13,506 bases of DNA from GW2011-AR5 sp041645025 (GCA_041645025.1 JBAZQV010000023.1:1-13506), one strand, 5' to 3'. Positions 1 through 6,440 are shown, counted from the first letter of the stretch. Notes: generated by a model not told the origin, from the sequence alone. A program made the numbers and translations.

Positions 1-633
1 CACTTTTCTTGTATCAAACTCAAAGTCTTTTTCTAAAGAACGCAGCGACATTTTTACAAACCAGCGTTTTACTGGCCCTGAATTATAATATTTTTCTGCT
101 AGTTGCAAAACCCTTTCTGTATCAATTCTGTGTTTGCTTTCGATTATGCCAAGAACCCGGTCTCTTATTTCCGGTTTGTCGATATTGCATAAATCGATAA
201 TTCTTACTCCTGTTCTCCTTGCCTTGTCTGTGTAGGCTGGTCCTATGCCGCGGCCCGTCGTTCCAATGGATTTTGAAAGTCTTGACATTTCTTCCTCAAC
301 ATGATACGGCATTATTACATGAGCGCCGTAAGATATGCCAAAGTTCTCTGGTGTTACTTCAACTCCTGCTTTCTGCAGTCCTTCCAGTTCAGAACCCAGA
401 GCCTTTAGATCTATAACACAGCCATTGCCTATGGCGTTGTACACGCCCGGATGAAGCAATCCGGAAGGAGCCATATGAAAAACATATTTGTGTCCGTCTA
501 CTATGACCGTGTGGCCTGCGTTATGTCCGCCGGCGCATCTTGCATTAGCTCTGTAAGAAGAAACACTTCTGTCAACTACCTTGCCCTTTCCTTCGTCGCC
601 CCATTGGCAGCCAATTATTACATCTGCTGGCAT
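1..633 (-). CDS. purA: Adenylosuccinate synthetase, N-terminal part (cut by the left window edge)
   Basis: The minus strand is open from ATG at 633 to base 1 without a stop (211 codons), so the C-terminal part lies outside the window. The enzyme joins IMP and aspartate using GTP to give adenylosuccinate, the first step from IMP to AMP, in the cytoplasm. Family hallmarks are in order: GDEGKGK at residues 12-18 with catalytic Asp13, GGHNAGHT at 35-42 with catalytic His41 (same numbering as the E. coli enzyme), a PSG segment near residue 60, and GTTGRGIGPAY near residue 125 followed by TDKARRTGVR. The start is well supported because a TATA block ends 17 nt upstream and the Met-to-motif spacing matches the family. 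It lies 135 bp downstream of guaB on the same strand but has its own promoter, which resembles that of guaB. Nothing in the visible part looks degraded. Confidence 0.96.
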   Translation of the reverse strand, partial: MPADVIIGCQWGDEGKGKVVDRSVSSYRANARCAGGHNAGHTVIVDGHKYVFHMAPSGLLHPGVYNAIGNGCVIDLKALGSELEGLQKAGVEVTPENFGISYGAHVIMPYHVEEEMSRLSKSIGTTGRGIGPAYTDKARRTGVRIIDLCNIDKPEIRDRVLGIIESKHRIDTERVLQLAEKYYNSGPVKRWFVKMSLRSLEKDFEFDTRKV

Positions 634-697
634 TTTTATCAAGTTTATTATATGTTAAGTTAATTTAAAGATAAAATGAAATCACGGAGAAATTACA
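634..697 (-). promoter_or_regulatory. purA promoter with 18-bp upstream box shared with guaB
   Basis: Reading toward purA, an 18-bp box (697-680, TGTAATTTCTCCGTGATT) is followed by a 9-bp spacer and then a TATA block at 670-651 (CTTTAAATTAACTTAACATA). The predicted transcription start is about 640, giving a leader of only about 7 nt. The box and TATA block recur at 2264-2310 before guaB with one mismatch each and an equal spacer length. The TATA assignment rests on archaeal consensus; a regulatory role for the box is inferred from its conservation. Confidence 0.7.
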
Positions 698-768
698 ACG
701 TCACCACACGGAATAATCTGGCCATAATCCCGGCCTCGACGGAAATAATTTTTATCCCCATGTTTTGA

Positions 769-2253
769 TCACTCCCGCTGCCTGTTAGAATTAGGAATTA
801 TCATGCAGTATCTTTGTAACTCGTCTATAGTTCTGAAACCAAGCTTGTTCATCGCCTGCTTGATCCCTTCTGCGAACTCTGTTAATATCGGTTCTCCATC
901 ACCTTTGTATGGCACTTCCATTTCACGTCCTTCAACAACTCTTATAGCTTCTTTACCCAGAGTGTACCTCGCATCACCACCGGCTTTCATTGCACTCATC
1001 GATCCCATGCCGCGGAATTCCTTTTTCCATACACCGCCACCCTTGTCTATTTTTCTACCTGGCGCCTCTTCATAGCCCGCCAGAATTCCGCCGACCATAA
1101 CCATATTGGCGCCCAAGGCAAGATCCAAAGTAGCATCTCCAGATTTTTTTACTCCGCCATCAGCCCATATCGACGCATCACCATATTTTTTCGCAAGTCG
1201 CTTCATGGTTCTGGCGCAGTCATAAACAGCAACTGGCTGGGCCCGTCCTATGGCAAGCTCCTGCGTAGTTGTGCACGCCATGCCAGGGCCTACTCCGACT
1301 TTTATGAAGTCTATAAATTTACCAGCCCTTCCCATGAGTTCTTCGACCACCTCGCCACAGCACACGTTGCCAACACCTGTATGCATTTCAGGAAAGTGTT
1401 TCTTTACCCATTTGACTATTTCAGGCTGCGACCCGTACACCACACCCTGGTCTATTACTATGCCGTCTGCACCAGCCTCTGCGGCCCTGTATATTCTGTC
1501 CTGCTCCTCAGATCTCCTTTTTTTATCATGCCAGTCGCCTTTTACTGCAATAAAACCAAGAAGCTGCTTGTTGTCGTCAACGCTTGCATGAGGATATTTC
1601 TCATGCAGCCTTAGATCACGATCGGTAACGAGTGCATATGGATTGTCTTCATTATCAACTACTGTAAGCACGTTCAGGTTGTGCCTTTTCATCAGCATGT
1701 TTGCAGACTTTATGCCTTGTTTACCTACGGTGTCTTTTTTTGCTGCCACGATAAGTCTGCCGCGTGGCGTCATGACACTGCGCAGTTTCGTTTTTCTGTT
1801 GTCTTGATAACGTATATCATGATAGCTGACAAATCCAAGAAGGCGCGTCTTTGGCGTTCCATCTTCTGTTATTGGTACGCTGTAAAATCCATAGCGATTG
1901 TGTACATCATAGACATCCTGTACTGTGCTGTCAGGCCGCAGACAGACTGGATTTCTGACGAATGCTGATTTGTAGTTTTTCACTCTTTTTAGTTGATCTA
2001 TCTGATAATCGACTGTTGAATTATAGTGCAGTACTCCGAGCCCGCCATTAAGTTCTAACAATACTGCCATTTCATATTCCGTTACTGTATCCATGGGTGC
2101 GCTTGCCAGTGGCAGATATAATTCAAGATTGCGCGCGGCACGAGTTTTAAGATCCACCTGATTGCGCGGGAAGTCCGGAATTCTGCGTGGCTTCATTGAT
2201 ATTTCATGAAAATTAAATTCATGTCCCTGCAGATCACGGTGCAAGTAAACCAT
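769..2253 (-). CDS. guaB: IMP dehydrogenase, divergent, with CBS domain pair
   Basis: This 494-aa protein oxidises IMP to XMP with NAD+, the committed step toward GMP. The TIM-barrel starts with SAPMDTVTE at about 51-59. It is interrupted by two CBS motifs (about 95-215), and resumes with Asp268, GNV at 295-297, the catalytic loop GVGPGMAC with Cys327, ADGG at 364-367, RGMGS at 414-418 and the flap Arg429-Tyr430 needed for hydrolysis of the E-XMP intermediate. The length and CBS pair match usual IMPDH. Several positions deviate: the usual DS(A/S)xG segment reads DQGVVYG, and the Ser two residues before the catalytic Cys is Met325. The Arg-Tyr dyad argues against GMP reductase. ATG at 2253 sits about 25 nt from the centre of its TATA box, so the mRNA is probably leaderless. 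It neighbours purA, the other enzyme that draws on IMP. Confidence 0.88.
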   Translation of the reverse strand: MVYLHRDLQGHEFNFHEISMKPRRIPDFPRNQVDLKTRAARNLELYLPLASAPMDTVTEYEMAVLLELNGGLGVLHYNSTVDYQIDQLKRVKNYKSAFVRNPVCLRPDSTVQDVYDVHNRYGFYSVPITEDGTPKTRLLGFVSYHDIRYQDNRKTKLRSVMTPRGRLIVAAKKDTVGKQGIKSANMLMKRHNLNVLTVVDNEDNPYALVTDRDLRLHEKYPHASVDDNKQLLGFIAVKGDWHDKKRRSEEQDRIYRAAEAGADGIVIDQGVVYGSQPEIVKWVKKHFPEMHTGVGNVCCGEVVEELMGRAGKFIDFIKVGVGPGMACTTTQELAIGRAQPVAVYDCARTMKRLAKKYGDASIWADGGVKKSGDATLDLALGANMVMVGGILAGYEEAPGRKIDKGGGVWKKEFRGMGSMSAMKAGGDARYTLGKEAIRVVEGREMEVPYKGDGEPILTEFAEGIKQAMNKLGFRTIDELQRYCMIIPNSNRQRE

Positions 2254-2310
2254 GCTAACTGATTATGTTAAATTAATTTAAAGTCAGTCATCAATCACGA
2301 AGAAATTACA
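2254..2310 (-). promoter_or_regulatory. guaB promoter with 18-bp upstream box shared with purA
   Basis: Reading toward guaB: box TGTAATTTCTTCGTGATT (2310-2293), 9-bp spacer (2292-2284), TATA block CTTTAAATTAATTTAACATA (2283-2264), then 10 nt to ATG at 2253. The box overlaps the last five bases, including the stop codon, of the upstream gene, so part of it is coding there yet still matches the non-coding copy before purA at 17 of 18 positions. Confidence 0.7.
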
Positions 2311-3154
2311 TTACCCATCCTTTTTTCCCTTTTTTATCGCCAGAGACATCTTCAACACCAGATCCTTCAGAATCTGAACTGTCTGGTCCTTCTCTACCTG
2401 CAAAATTAATAGACGATATAAATTTTAAAGTTCTTCTAAAGGTATCCAATGCTTCTTGATCCAGCAAAGCGTCTGAATCATCCGGCAGTTTTTCTACATC
2501 ACGGATATCTTTTAGTCCTGCATAGAGAGCGTCTAAAACTCTTGTCACATCTTCAACCGAGTAAAGCCCGCCATATATCTTGAACGATAGCCCTTCGATG
2601 CCGTTTCTTAACATAAAATCTATGTCGTGCCGCTCAGGCAGGCTGTTTGTATAATGTAAATTAAATCCCCATCTTCTCCCGAACTTTTTGGATGAAACGC
2701 TTTCGCTAGCTTTTATATATCCTTCCCGGCCCCCGAACAAAAGTTCATCATCACTTAGCACAAAATGAATAGCGGTAACATAACTGTTAGGCTTGTCACC
2801 ATATCCTAAACAAAAAAAAGGCGTGGCGGATTTTATATCATCTGTAATGTCTCCATCACCATTTACTATTTTTCTAAGAAATTCTTGTGGAACTTTACAG
2901 AGAGCCATTTCAAAATGAGTTGGCGGCACTTTTCTAAATGTCAATGATCTTGGGCGCAAAATTTCCCTGGCACTCTCCTGAAAGTGACCAACAATATCGT
3001 TTTCAGTTGGACTTGTATATCGTTGCAAAACAAGAACTTCCCGACCTTCTGTAGCTTCGCCCGATACGAACAGCCCGGAGGGTCTTGTATAGACCGTATT
3101 CTTTACAGTCATCTCATAGCCCGGCAGTTTTACTGGATTTAGCGAATCGAACAT
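2306..3154 (-). CDS. Uncharacterised 282-aa protein with acidic/serine-rich C-terminal tail
   Basis: I do not recognise this family. The body (residues 1 to about 245) looks like a soluble mixed alpha/beta protein with no signal peptide, membrane segment or metal-binding cysteine pattern. An aromatic, basic stretch lies near 158-170 (KKFGRRWGFNLHY). Residues from about 255 to 275 form a low-complexity acidic and serine tail (DSSDSEGSGVEDVSGD), followed by a short basic end (KKGKKGW). Such a tail would be flexible and could mediate contacts, but that is inference. ATG at 3154 lies about 26 nt from a clear TATA box (3174-3186), so the transcript is probably leaderless. Its stop codon lies inside the guaB upstream box. 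Reading-frame length and the promoter make it a real gene; function is unknown. Confidence 0.8.
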   Translation of the reverse strand: MFDSLNPVKLPGYEMTVKNTVYTRPSGLFVSGEATEGREVLVLQRYTSPTENDIVGHFQESAREILRPRSLTFRKVPPTHFEMALCKVPQEFLRKIVNGDGDITDDIKSATPFFCLGYGDKPNSYVTAIHFVLSDDELLFGGREGYIKASESVSSKKFGRRWGFNLHYTNSLPERHDIDFMLRNGIEGLSFKIYGGLYSVEDVTRVLDALYAGLKDIRDVEKLPDDSDALLDQEALDTFRRTLKFISSINFAGREGPDSSDSEGSGVEDVSGDKKGKKGWVM

Positions 3155-3194
3155 TTTAATGACTAAACACTTAGCTTATTTAAACCTTGTTTAG
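3155..3194 (-). promoter_or_regulatory. TATA promoter flanked by a 7-bp inverted repeat
   Basis: The minus-strand TATA sequence GGTTTAAATAAGC (3186-3174) is centred 26 nt upstream of ATG at 3154. It is flanked by CTAAACA (3163-3169) and TGTTTAG (3188-3194), a perfect 7-bp inverted repeat with an 18-bp centre that contains the TATA box. The arrangement resembles an operator that would block TBP/TFB access; the repressor idea is inference. Confidence 0.5.
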
Positions 3195-3201
3195 GTCTTT
3201 A

Positions 3202-4032
3202 CTACAAAGCGCGTCTTGCCAGTTCTTTCCATCTTTGCGTGGTTTCCCCGTAAGCAGCGATTTCATCAGGTGTTAGACTACTAAGCTTTTTTGCTATTTC
3301 ATCCTCCACGAGCGTAAAAACAACCGGCTGGACCATACTTATGTATAAATCAGTATTGATGCCTCGTGAGAGAGTGCCATCCATAACAAAGGAATTCATT
3401 TTGTCGATTGCACGCAGAAGCCTGCGAGATCTGTACGATCTACCAGCCGGGTCGCGCCTTTCCTGCATCTCATTTGCACCTAAAGCTAATTTGCCATAAA
3501 CTGCGACATTGGGCACGCTTATGTAACGTGGTTTGCCTGACCACATGATACGGACATCCAGTTCTGCCTCTTTTCTCATTAACGTGTCAACATCTTCGCC
3601 AAATTTTATTTGTTCGCGGCTTGGTTGTATACCATGAAGGCATGCGTAATGTTTGTAGTTTTCTCTTATCTGTTCTGGATCATACTTGAAAAGAAGGAAG
3701 GGAAAACTGCCACAGCCCAATGGCCTCGCCTCATATATGCTGCATCTGAAATCATCTGTTAGGTAGGGGCATGGGTCGTGTAATAGGCTCAAAGTCATTA
3801 AATATTCGCCTTTTTCAAGATCAGAAAAATCGGATAGCTGTACATCCCCTGCGTCTCTCCACAACGCTGTCAATGGTTTACCTGTGGCTCCGCTTATCCT
3901 TATATAATCCCCGATGCTGAGCGATGGATATGATTCATTGCCTCTGCAACATTGCGCGCCTTCACAAAGTTTATACGGATCGCACTTAAATTCTTGTGTT
4001 GTTGTCTGTACAACCGGTAGTTGTTTTCCCAT
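3202..4032 (-). CDS. YkgJ-like CxxCxxCC cysteine-cluster protein
   Basis: This 276-aa protein carries the signature of the YkgJ / UPF0153 family, thought to bind zinc or an Fe-S cluster. Cys17, Cys23, Cys28 and Cys29 form the N-terminal cluster (ending GAQCCRG). They are followed by CPYL at 88-91, Cys97 in CSIY, the ARP segment and Cys107 just before SFPF. The usual Arg after the last Cys (CRxFPF) is Gly here (CGSFPF). The spacing C-x5-C-x4-CC is somewhat expanded. Residues beyond about 130 form a family-atypical helical C-terminal extension of around 140 residues. Biochemical function is not established for most members; proposed roles are metal or cluster handling. ATG at 4032 lies about 26 nt from a weak TATA (CGCTTAAGAATG) that overlaps the end of the acetyltransferase gene, so it may be transcribed separately or by read-through. 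Confidence 0.82.
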   Translation of the reverse strand: MGKQLPVVQTTTQEFKCDPYKLCEGAQCCRGNESYPSLSIGDYIRISGATGKPLTALWRDAGDVQLSDFSDLEKGEYLMTLSLLHDPCPYLTDDFRCSIYEARPLGCGSFPFLLFKYDPEQIRENYKHYACLHGIQPSREQIKFGEDVDTLMRKEAELDVRIMWSGKPRYISVPNVAVYGKLALGANEMQERRDPAGRSYRSRRLLRAIDKMNSFVMDGTLSRGINTDLYISMVQPVVFTLVEDEIAKKLSSLTPDEIAAYGETTQRWKELARRAL

Positions 4033-4063
4033 CGTCAGACTATTTCAGAAACATTCTTAAGCG

Positions 4064-4333
4064 TCACCAGTGTTCCGTGATGTTATCCCATTCTGTATGC
4101 TTTTTAAGAAAAGTGTCCTTGACGTAGGGGCATGTGGGTATTATCTTTAACCCGTTCTTTTTGGCGTATTCAAAAGCGGCCTGGCACAGCTGATCAGCAA
4201 GCCCCTGGCCTCTCAATTCAGGATCAGTAAAAGTGTGAAAGATGTCCATTTCCTTTCCCTTTAGTGTGTAGTCAAGAATAGCCTTCTTGCCTTTTATAAC
4301 GAGAAAAAACTCTCCGTCTTTGTGTTGAATCAT
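4064..4333 (-). CDS. Small GNAT-like N-acetyltransferase (NATD1 / At1g77540-like)
   Basis: This 89-aa protein matches the compact GCN5-related fold of the Acetyltransf_CG group. Residues 1-30 form beta strands (FFLVIKGKKAILDYTL). HTFTDPELRGQGLA at 33-46 holds the CoA pyrophosphate-binding loop RGQGLA, and a long helix follows. PTCPYVKDTF at 66-75 contains Cys68, which corresponds to the conserved Cys of At1g77540-type proteins, and it ends with the HTEW segment. It probably transfers acetyl from acetyl-CoA to an amine or thiol; the acceptor is unknown. The start ATG is one base after the methyltransferase stop codon and there is no room for a separate promoter, so the two genes form one transcription unit. 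Length is normal for the group. Confidence 0.85.
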   Translation of the reverse strand: MIQHKDGEFFLVIKGKKAILDYTLKGKEMDIFHTFTDPELRGQGLADQLCQAAFEYAKKNGLKIIPTCPYVKDTFLKKHTEWDNITEHW

Positions 4334-4334
4334 G

Positions 4335-4982
4335 CTATCGCCCTATTATTACAAGCATTTCATCAAAGCCGCCTATTACTTTTGCTGCTTTTCCTACCCG
4401 TTTTTCCAGGATGTTGAAGCCTCTTAGCACCTGCTTTAGCCAGTGGTCTGCCATCCACAAATTCCTGTAGAAGCCGTCTTTGCATATGCGTCTTTCATAA
4501 TCCTTGTACAGTTCCCTTACATCATCCATAGCTATGGGCATAGAGGCTATGACTATTGGAGCAACATAAAGCTGTTTGTTAATCAGTTCTCTTATCTGGC
4601 CTTCTGAAAAGTGCTCCAGGACGCCTCCGGATATGCAGGCATTGAAGGAGTCCCTGCCAAAGGCCTTGTCAATATCAAGGGCGTCGCCAAAAAGAATCTT
4701 TATTTTGCCGCCGAAATTCTCGGCATTCTTCTGTGCTGCTTCCACTATCTTTGCGTCATTATCTATCCCGACAATATTGTAGCCATAGGTGGATAGCGGA
4801 ACAGCAGTGCAGCCAAGGCCACAACCAATGTCAAGTATTTTTCCCGGCAGCTTCACGTATTTCTTGAAAAACAGAAAATCCTCGCGTACCATGTCATTAT
4901 ATTTGAGAAAGTCTTCCTTTGTGAAAACAGTGTTCATTTCGGCGCTGAATGCTTCGAACCAGTTTGTTTTGCCTTGTCTCAT
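4335..4982 (-). CDS. Class I SAM-dependent methyltransferase
   Basis: This 215-aa protein has the Rossmann-like methyltransferase pattern. Motif I is ILDIGCGLG at 49-57, the acidic residue that holds the SAM ribose is Asp74 in VGIDND, Asp100 in LFGDALDI fits motif III, and GGVLEHF at 119-125 is the post-motif often seen in small-molecule methyltransferases. An N-terminal helical part (1-45) and a C-terminal cap (about 150-215) probably define the acceptor site, which I cannot assign. It is first in a two-gene unit with the small acetyltransferase. ATG at 4982 lies about 26 nt from the centre of a TATA box that also faces the divergent gene at 5034, so the mRNA is probably leaderless. Confidence 0.88.
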   Translation of the reverse strand: MRQGKTNWFEAFSAEMNTVFTKEDFLKYNDMVREDFLFFKKYVKLPGKILDIGCGLGCTAVPLSTYGYNIVGIDNDAKIVEAAQKNAENFGGKIKILFGDALDIDKAFGRDSFNACISGGVLEHFSEGQIRELINKQLYVAPIVIASMPIAMDDVRELYKDYERRICKDGFYRNLWMADHWLKQVLRGFNILEKRVGKAAKVIGGFDEMLVIIGR

Positions 4983-5033
4983 TATATTACTTGTGCCAGA
5001 AAGAATTTTAAGTTGTACAATACAACATTAGTC
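4983..5033. promoter_or_regulatory. Shared divergent promoter with near-symmetric TATA and palindromic operator candidate
   Basis: The intergenic gap is only 51 bp. One AT element at 5003-5012 (GAATTTTAAG, reading CTTAAAATTC on the other strand) is centred 25-27 nt from both the minus-strand ATG at 4982 and the plus-strand ATG at 5034, so one TATA site could serve two leaderless transcripts in opposite directions. Directly beside it, GTTGTA-CAA-TACAAC (5012-5026) is a perfect 6-3-6 inverted repeat lying between the TATA and the plus-strand start, suitable as an operator. The TATA spacing is a direct observation; operator function is inference. Confidence 0.6.
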
Positions 5034-5375
5034 ATGAACGACCGTATAGCTTATGTGATTTTCATTGCAGCTGTTATTGTGCTGATATTTCTCTTTTATC
5101 CAAAAAGTCCGCTAAAGCCGATAGTATGCGGCATGGAAAACTGCCACGGTCTTAGCATGTCCTGCGGAGCCAATATCCCCCAGAACTGCGAGATGGTCTA
5201 CTCCTTCGGCGACAACTGCCGCCAATTTGCTAAGTGCAGGGTCGTAAACCAGACTTGCATGATTGCTGTGGAAGACCGGTTCGGAGAGTGCATAAATTGC
5301 ATCAACGGCTGCGCAAAGCTTCTGGAAAGCGATTACCTGAAGGCCATGGAATGCGAACACTTTTGCACCCAGTAG
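5034..5375 (+). CDS. Membrane-anchored 12-cysteine miniprotein
   Basis: The family is not recognised. The 113-aa product starts with a short polar stretch and one hydrophobic segment at residues 5-22 (IAYVIFIAAVIVLIFLFY). This would act as an uncleaved signal anchor and place residues 23-113 outside the cell. The outer part has twelve cysteines (32, 37, 44, 52, 62, 68, 75, 86, 89, 93, 107, 111), an even number compatible with six disulfides, with CxxC at 86-89 and CxxxC at 89-93 and 107-111. Metal binding is an alternative. I chose ATG 5034 over an in-frame upstream ATG at 4974 because 5034 is 26 nt from the TATA centre, while 4974 would lie inside the divergent methyltransferase gene and would add a polar stretch before the membrane segment. 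Confidence 0.75.
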   Translation: MNDRIAYVIFIAAVIVLIFLFYPKSPLKPIVCGMENCHGLSMSCGANIPQNCEMVYSFGDNCRQFAKCRVVNQTCMIAVEDRFGECINCINGCAKLLESDYLKAMECEHFCTQ

Positions 5376-5426
5376 CAGAATTCTTAGATTTAAAAGCACT
5401 CCGCTTCATCTATCGCTGTGATAAGA
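5376..5426 (+). promoter_or_regulatory. TATA promoter and possible Shine-Dalgarno of the 105-aa gene
   Basis: GATTTAAAAGC at 5387-5397 is a good archaeal TATA, predicting transcription from about 5418. GTGAT at 5418-5422 then lies 4 nt before ATG 5427 and matches the archaeal anti-Shine-Dalgarno. Alternatively GTG at 5418 itself is a leaderless start, which would add three residues (MIR). Confidence 0.5.
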
Positions 5427-5744
5427 ATGGCCTACGACGTAAAAGAATTATCAGAAAAAAACGGGCTGCAAACAAGGGCAAGCGTACTGGAAACGCCTCA
5501 GGGCAGGTTCGTAGTTCTTCAGACCTATGAGCAACGGGACAGCGAGTGGAAGCCTATTCATGTTTTCAGTCAATCCGGTTCTGCAGAAGATCAGACTGTG
5601 GCAGGAAGACTTTACAGTGAACGAACAGAAGGAGACAGGATTTTTTCCGTCACCCAGCTTGAACAGCGGGAAGCAGGCGTCAGAGAATATCTAAAAGGAT
5701 TGCCGCGAGCATCAGGTCATAAAGGTGGAGTAGGTTTCTGGTAA
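5427..5744 (+). CDS. Small uncharacterised protein (105 aa)
   Basis: I do not recognise this protein. It begins MAYDVKELSEKNGLQTRASV and has an alternating beta-like centre (GRFVVLQTYEQRDSEWKPIHVFSQSG), a helical, glutamate-rich stretch (about 75-95, TQLEQREAGVREYLKGL), and a Gly-rich basic end (ASGHKGGVGFW). It lacks a signal peptide, membrane segment and cysteines, so it is probably a soluble cytoplasmic protein. ATG 5427 is chosen because GTGAT sits 4 nt upstream; GTG 5418 in the same frame is possible. It lies 51 bp downstream of the 12-Cys gene on the same strand but has its own TATA box. Codon pattern and the convincing promoter support a real gene. Confidence 0.65.
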   Translation: MAYDVKELSEKNGLQTRASVLETPQGRFVVLQTYEQRDSEWKPIHVFSQSGSAEDQTVAGRLYSERTEGDRIFSVTQLEQREAGVREYLKGLPRASGHKGGVGFW

Positions 5745-5780
5745 TTTTCTAAGCAGGTTCTTTTTCAAGGATTCCTTTTT
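5745..5780 (+). terminator. T-tract terminator candidate for the 105-aa gene
   Basis: After the stop at 5744, three T-rich runs follow (5745-5748 TTTT, 5758-5765 TTCTTTTT, 5776-5780 TTTTT). Archaeal intrinsic termination commonly uses T tracts without a hairpin. The assignment is by pattern only. Confidence 0.4.
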
Positions 5781-5844
5781 GTGAGCGTAAGCGAGTCAAA
5801 ATAAATAATATATTTCTTTCTCCCAAGGGTCTTACTTTTCCGCC

Positions 5845-5868
5845 AGCGCTTTTCTTCAGAAAAGGGCT
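5845..5868. terminator. Hairpin just beyond the adenosyltransferase stop codon
   Basis: AGCGCTTTTCT (5845-5855) and AGAAAAGGGCT (5858-5868) pair at 10 of 11 positions. The hairpin starts 4 nt after the minus-strand stop codon at 5873-5875. It could stabilise or end the adenosyltransferase mRNA and separates it from the convergent gene ending at 5744. A terminator role is inferred; no long T tract follows immediately on the minus strand. Confidence 0.4.
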
Positions 5869-5872
5869 GAGC

Positions 5873-6406
5873 TTACCACTTCTGTTCCTCGACGCCGCTT
5901 GTTTCATTCGCCTGTCGGGCCATCAGGAAAAACAAGTAGGAAAGCCTGTTAAGATATTTTACAATATCATCGTTTATGATGCGCTCTTTTTTCAGCGCAA
6001 ATATTCTTCTCTCTGCTCTGCGAGCCACCGATCGGCATAGATGCAAAGCCGCGGATTCATCATTTCCTCCGGGCAGAATAAAGTTTTCAAGCGGCTTCAT
6101 CGCCATTTCCAGCTTTCGTATTTCTTCCTCTAATCTTACGACATGCTCAGGCTCCAGCTGCGTTGCCTTGTCGTCGCGCTTCTTCGAGCCGGCCAGTTCA
6201 GCGCCTATGGTAAACAAATCCCTCTGAACGTCTTTCAGCAGGTTAAGCCGGTAGGCGTCCCTTGTCTTCGAAGCGGCAAAGCCAACAAAAGAATTCAGCT
6301 CATCAACAGCGCCATTTGCTTCCACGGAGAGAGAATCCTTATCGACCTCCACAGATCCAAGCATCTTTGTCTTGCCGGCGTCGCCGGGCCATTTCTTGGG
6401 CTGCAT
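5873..6406 (-). CDS. pduO: ATP:cob(I)alamin adenosyltransferase, PduO/MMAB type
   Basis: This 177-aa protein transfers the adenosyl group of ATP to cob(I)alamin, making adenosylcobalamin. The PduO-family marks are in order: a shortened N-terminal ATP loop GDAGKTKML at 8-16, VEANGAVDELNSFVG at 28-42, IGAELA at 67-72, FILPGG at 109-114, the basic helix RSVARRAERR at 125-134 and YLNRLSYLFFLMAR at 151-164. Length is close to the family norm and the fold should be a helical-bundle trimer. The usual Tyr-Thr-(K/R)-Thr-Gly-Asp lead-in is reduced to KKWPGD. ATG at 6406 lies about 26 nt from the TATA sequence GGTTTTTATCC (6437-6427), so the mRNA is probably leaderless. No cobalamin riboswitch fits in so short a leader. 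The B12-dependent ribonucleotide reductase at 10561-13506 is an obvious client. Confidence 0.93.
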   Translation of the reverse strand: MQPKKWPGDAGKTKMLGSVEVDKDSLSVEANGAVDELNSFVGFAASKTRDAYRLNLLKDVQRDLFTIGAELAGSKKRDDKATQLEPEHVVRLEEEIRKLEMAMKPLENFILPGGNDESAALHLCRSVARRAERRIFALKKERIINDDIVKYLNRLSYLFFLMARQANETSGVEEQKW

Positions 6407-6440
6407 GAAAGAACTATCTACGAAACGGATAAAAACCTAT
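6407..6440 (-). promoter_or_regulatory. Adenosyltransferase TATA promoter
   Basis: GGTTTTTATCC on the minus strand (6437-6427) is centred about 26 nt from ATG 6406. It abuts the stop codon (6437-6439) of the recombinase remnant, so the remnant ends exactly where this promoter begins. Confidence 0.5.

Noticed and set aside
803..1968. Several plus-strand open frames opposite guaB
   Set aside because: All are antisense to a clearly conserved enzyme and have biased, low-information translations without promoters.
769..2253. GMP reductase as identity for the guaB product
   Set aside because: The CBS pair, the IMPDH flap with Arg429-Tyr430 and the length favour IMP dehydrogenase; the loop changes leave some doubt but do not point to GMP reductase.
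4974..5033. Upstream ATG at 4974 extending the 12-Cys protein by 20 residues
   Set aside because: It lies inside the divergent methyltransferase gene and upstream of the TATA element that serves the ATG at 5034; the extension would also precede the membrane segment with polar sequence.
6407..6440. Cobalamin riboswitch before the adenosyltransferase gene
   Set aside because: The start codon lies about 26 nt from the TATA box, leaving no leader RNA to hold one.
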